From Nonomuraea solani (lineage in GTDB: Bacteria; Actinomycetota; Actinomycetes; Streptosporangiales; Streptosporangiaceae): a stretch of DNA of 64,000 nt. Each line of letters begins with the position of its first letter. The first letter of the stretch is position 1. Both the position numbers and the translations under genes were made by a program. The notes beneath the pieces were generated by a model. The model was not told the origin of the DNA, made no database searches, and was given only the letters and a program-made list of their open reading frames with translations. Of this stretch, positions 61,241 through 64,000 are shown piece by piece. Where the stretch lies: positions 20,218 through 84,217 of the forward strand of contig NZ_FNVT01000011.1 of NCBI RefSeq assembly GCF_900108335.1, in the 5' to 3' direction.

Positions 61241-62341
61241 GTGACTCGGTATGCCATCGACCGCGCCCGAAACGCGCTCACCGCTCAGTGGAGCACCGGC
61301 ATCGGCGACACCGCCATCACCGTGACCGAACTGCCCAGCTCCTCCCTCCGCCACCACACGATGCGCCTGGCCGCCTGTCTGACCGAGCTGTCCACGATCT
61401 GCTGGCGCTGCTACACCCATCCGGCCGCCGCCACCGACCAGCAGGGCCCCGGCAGCCTCGGCTGGCACCGGCGGCAGGAACGAGACGCCTTCACCACCAT
61501 CCTGCCGACCCTGACCACCAAGTCGATCTCCTCCTCCCCCGCCACCAAGGTCGAGGAGGCGGCCCGGTCGGTCGGCCGGGTGCTGCGCGATCTCGACGGG
61601 ACCCAGCTCACCACCCGCGTCATCACCGACGTCGCCGCCGAACTGGCCGCCGTCGAGCAGGCCGAACGCGGTGACCTGTCCGGACGGGCCGAGCAGGCGG
61701 CCGCGCTCAGCCGCGAGGACGCCTCGCCGCTCCAGGTCTCCCAGGCCGACACCCTCCTGCAGCGCCATCCGTTCGGCAGCGAAGCCCTCCGCACCCAGAT
61801 CGACCCCACCGCCGCCGCCATCGCCGCCGCCCACTGGCTCTACGCCGCGGTCGCGATCACCGCCCGGCGCACCGGCATGCACCCGGTCCAGGTCATCGCC
61901 GCGACCGACCAGCAGGCCAAGCCCCTCGCCACGGAGAGCCTCTCCGACGTCATCGCGCTCATCGGCGCCGGTGGGCGGCCGCGCGACGTGGCCATGCTCC
62001 TCGTACGCAACGCGCTCCACGTCGCGGAAGGCCACCTCCGCGGCATCACCGAGGCCCGCCACCGGATCACCGCGGCCGAGCAGCTCATCGAGAAGGCCCA
62101 GGCCGACCACCCCGAACTCGACCTCGACTCCGACAGCATCCACCTGCCGCTCACCTCGCTCAACCCGACCCGCCCCGCCCCCGACCTGCTCGAAAACCTG
62201 CTCCACGGCATCGACAGCTGCTGGCGCCTGTACGAACGGCACGCGGCCATCGAAAGCGACGAGCCGCAGGAGAAGCTGCTCGACCTCTTCCTCACCTCGG
62301 TCCGGCGGGAAGCGGCGGCCAGAAACAAGCACCTGCTGTAA
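61241..62341 (+). CDS. Uncharacterised mostly helical protein
   Basis: 366 residues from the GTG at 61241, preceded by GAAGGAG. I do not recognise a family. No signal peptide or clear membrane helix is seen. It appears alpha-helical, with HHTMRLAACLTELSTICWRCY, KVEEAARSVGRVLRDLDGT, AIAAAHWLYAAVAITARRTG and LENLLHGIDSCWRLYERHAA. Codon use is normal for the window, so it is a genuine gene. Neighbours give no clue to its job. Confidence 0.75.
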   Translation: MTRYAIDRARNALTAQWSTGIGDTAITVTELPSSSLRHHTMRLAACLTELSTICWRCYTHPAAATDQQGPGSLGWHRRQERDAFTTILPTLTTKSISSSPATKVEEAARSVGRVLRDLDGTQLTTRVITDVAAELAAVEQAERGDLSGRAEQAAALSREDASPLQVSQADTLLQRHPFGSEALRTQIDPTAAAIAAAHWLYAAVAITARRTGMHPVQVIAATDQQAKPLATESLSDVIALIGAGGRPRDVAMLLVRNALHVAEGHLRGITEARHRITAAEQLIEKAQADHPELDLDSDSIHLPLTSLNPTRPAPDLLENLLHGIDSCWRLYERHAAIESDEPQEKLLDLFLTSVRREAAARNKHLL

Positions 62342-62386
62342 CGACTGGACCCGTTCGTTCTTCGTGCGGTACAACTTCCGCAGGGT

Positions 62387-62402
62387 GAGAGAGCGCTCTC
62401 TC
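62387..62402. promoter_or_regulatory. LacI-type palindromic operator
   Basis: GAGAGAGCGCTCTCTC is a perfect 16-bp palindrome 24 bases before the start of the secreted beta-helix gene. Its centre GAGCGCTC matches the core of actinomycete sugar repressor sites such as the CebR operator TGGGAGCGCTCCCA. It suggests induction by an oligosaccharide. Confidence 0.7.
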
Positions 62403-62425
62403 GCACGGCGGAAGGGACGTACCGC

Positions 62426-64000
62426 ATGAAGATCCCCCGAACGTTCGTCCTCGCGCTGGCCACCGCCGTCATGGCGGCGGGCACGCCCGCCGCCGCGACG
62501 CCACCCCCCACCGCCCCCGACCTCGGCCCGAACGTCACCGTCTTCGATCCGAGCATGCCGATCGGCACGATCCAGGCCACCCTCGACGCCGCGCACGCCG
62601 CCCAGGCCGACAACGAGATGGGCACCACCCGCCACGCGTACCTCTTCAAGCCCGGCACGTACGGCACCGCCGAACAGCCGCTCCAGGTCAAGGTCGGCTA
62701 CTACACGGAGATCGCCGGCCTCGGCGCCTCGCCCACGGACGTCGTCATCAACGGCAAGGTCGAGGTCTACAACCGCTGCCTGGCGGACGGCGGCACCGGC
62801 AACTGCCTCGCGCTCGTCAACTTCTGGCGCACCCTGTCCAACCTGTCGATCAACGTCAACGCGACCGGCCAGGACGGCTGCCGGGCGTCGGCGAACTTCT
62901 GGGCCGTCTCCCAGGCGGTCTCCTTACGCCGTCTCAACATCGGCGGCGGCAACCTGTCGCTGATGGACTACTGCACCGCCGGCCCGCAGTACGCCAGCGG
63001 CGGCTTCATCGCCGACTCCAAGCTGCCGGCCGTCACGAACGGCTCGCAGCAGCAGTGGCTGACCCGCGACAGCGAGGTCGCCGGCTGGTCGAACGGCGTC
63101 TGGAACCAGGTCTTCTCGGGCGTCGCCGGCGCCCCGGACGAGGCCGGCTTCCCGAACCCGCCGTACACGACCCTCGACACCACGCCCGTCAGCCGGGAGA
63201 AGCCCTACCTGTACACCGACGCGCAGGGCAGGTACCAGGTCCGCGTGCCCGCCGCCAGGAAGAACACGCGCGGCGTCTCGTGGGCCACCGGTATGACGCC
63301 GGGCCGCACGCTGCCGATCACCGACTTCTTCGTCGCCAGGCCGTCGGACTCGGCGCAGGTCATCAACCGTCAGCTCGCCCGCGGCAAGCACCTGCTGCTC
63401 ACCCCCGGCGTGTACGACGTCGCGCGCGGCATCGAGGTCAAGCGCCCCAATACGGTCGTCCTGGGCCTCGGGCACGCCACGCTGACCGCCGTACACGGCT
63501 CGATCCCGCTCGACGTCGCCGGCGTGCCCGGCGTCGTCATCGCCGGCGTGACCATCGACGCGGGCCTGAAGAAGTCACCGGCGCTGCTGCGGGTCGGCCA
63601 GAGGCACGGCAGGAACTGGAGCCGCGCGGACGACCCGACGACGCTGTCCGACGTGTACTTCCGGGTCGGCGGCCCGCACGTCGGCAAGACCGACGTCGCG
63701 CTGGAGGTCAACGGCGACCACGTGCTCATCGACCACGCCTGGGTGTGGCGCGCCGACCACGGCGTCGAGGGCTTCACCGACACCCAGCGCTGGAACACCA
63801 ACCTCGGCAGGTACGGCGCCGTCATCAACGGCGACCACGTGACCGCGACCGGCCTGTTCGTCGAGCACTTCCAGCGGTACAACACCGTCTGGAACGGCGA
63901 TCACGGCACGACGATCCTCTACCAGAACGAGCTGCCGTACGACCCGCCGGCCCAGGCCGACTGGATGAACGGCGACGTCGAGGGCTGGGCCGGCTACAAG
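62426..64000 (+). CDS. Secreted beta-helix (GH55-like) protein, 3' truncated by window end
   Basis: 525 residues are visible; the ATG at 62426 has GAAGGGA upstream. A Sec signal (MKIPRTFVLALATAVMAAG...AAAT) is followed by a pectate-lyase-like right-handed beta-helix: GTIQATLDAAHAAQ, AYLFKPGTYG, YYTEIAGLGASPTDVVING, then a second block (LLLTPGVYDVARGIEVKRP, TVVLGLGHATLTAV, DHVLIDHAWVWRADHGVEGF). Proteins with this layout are often annotated as coagulation factor 5/8-type or GH55-like and act on beta-glucans or other polysaccharides; activity is unproven. The LacI-type operator upstream supports a sugar-related role. Confidence 0.8.
   Translation, partial: MKIPRTFVLALATAVMAAGTPAAATPPPTAPDLGPNVTVFDPSMPIGTIQATLDAAHAAQADNEMGTTRHAYLFKPGTYGTAEQPLQVKVGYYTEIAGLGASPTDVVINGKVEVYNRCLADGGTGNCLALVNFWRTLSNLSINVNATGQDGCRASANFWAVSQAVSLRRLNIGGGNLSLMDYCTAGPQYASGGFIADSKLPAVTNGSQQQWLTRDSEVAGWSNGVWNQVFSGVAGAPDEAGFPNPPYTTLDTTPVSREKPYLYTDAQGRYQVRVPAARKNTRGVSWATGMTPGRTLPITDFFVARPSDSAQVINRQLARGKHLLLTPGVYDVARGIEVKRPNTVVLGLGHATLTAVHGSIPLDVAGVPGVVIAGVTIDAGLKKSPALLRVGQRHGRNWSRADDPTTLSDVYFRVGGPHVGKTDVALEVNGDHVLIDHAWVWRADHGVEGFTDTQRWNTNLGRYGAVINGDHVTATGLFVEHFQRYNTVWNGDHGTTILYQNELPYDPPAQADWMNGDVEGWAGYK

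Overview
This is GC-rich actinomycete DNA: strong G/C bias at third codon positions, many GTG starts, Tat signals, HisKA_3/NarL two-component pairs, PASTA-free Ser/Thr kinases and FHA proteins, and many TetR regulators. The families seen fit Streptosporangiales (Nonomuraea/Streptosporangium-like) well, but that placement is an inference from gene content. I found no rRNA, tRNA, CRISPR array or intact insertion sequence.

Layout. 1-5.4 kb: end of a SpoIID/I36 secreted protein, a membrane-tethered HTH/NBR1-Ig regulator, a membrane protein, an MFS exporter, a RibD/DHFR-like reductase, and an eroded gene with an in-frame stop. 5.5-7.2 kb: an rtcB-prfH ribosome-repair operon. 7.3-12.6 kb: a secreted GH43-like propeller, a cytochrome P450 divergent from a cyclooxygenase-type heme dioxygenase, and a lipoprotein hydrolase. 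12.8-16.4 kb: histidine kinase/response regulator pair, PLAT-domain protein, STAS protein and a small Tudor-like protein. 17-18.4 kb: a decayed HINT polymorphic toxin whose immunity gene still looks intact. 18.5-21.4 kb: an oxidoreductase-TetR-membrane protein operon facing a second, paralogous TetR across a perfect 26-bp palindrome.

21.5-39.4 kb is the main system: an iron-regulated siderophore locus of the coelichelin type. It has a formyltransferase (cchA-like), ornithine N5-hydroxylase (cchB-like), enterochelin-esterase-like hydrolase (cchJ-like), two ABC exporter half-proteins (cchG/cchI-like) and a 3576-residue NRPS (cchH-like). The NRPS is A-T-E-C-A-T-E-C-A-T with specificity codes I read as DINYWGGIGK, DFWNIGMVHK and DMENLGLINK. 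These are the codes I recall for formyl-hydroxyornithine, threonine and hydroxyornithine. IdeR/DmdR-type iron boxes sit in both divergent promoters. No ferri-siderophore importer or MbtH gene is in the window. The two ABC halves have complementary lesions, and the third C domain lacks the catalytic His.

39.4-64 kb: a large Tat-exported TolB-propeller amidohydrolase, a secreted PQQ-type sugar dehydrogenase with a cellulose-binding-like tail, a frameshifted alpha/beta-hydrolase remnant beside its TetR, several secreted or membrane proteins of unknown role, a second histidine kinase/response regulator pair overlapping an antisense TetR, a SnoaL-like double-domain protein, a transmembrane Ser/Thr kinase divergent from an FHA protein, an acyltransferase-3, an unrecognised 366-residue protein, and the start of a large secreted beta-helix protein behind a LacI-type palindrome.
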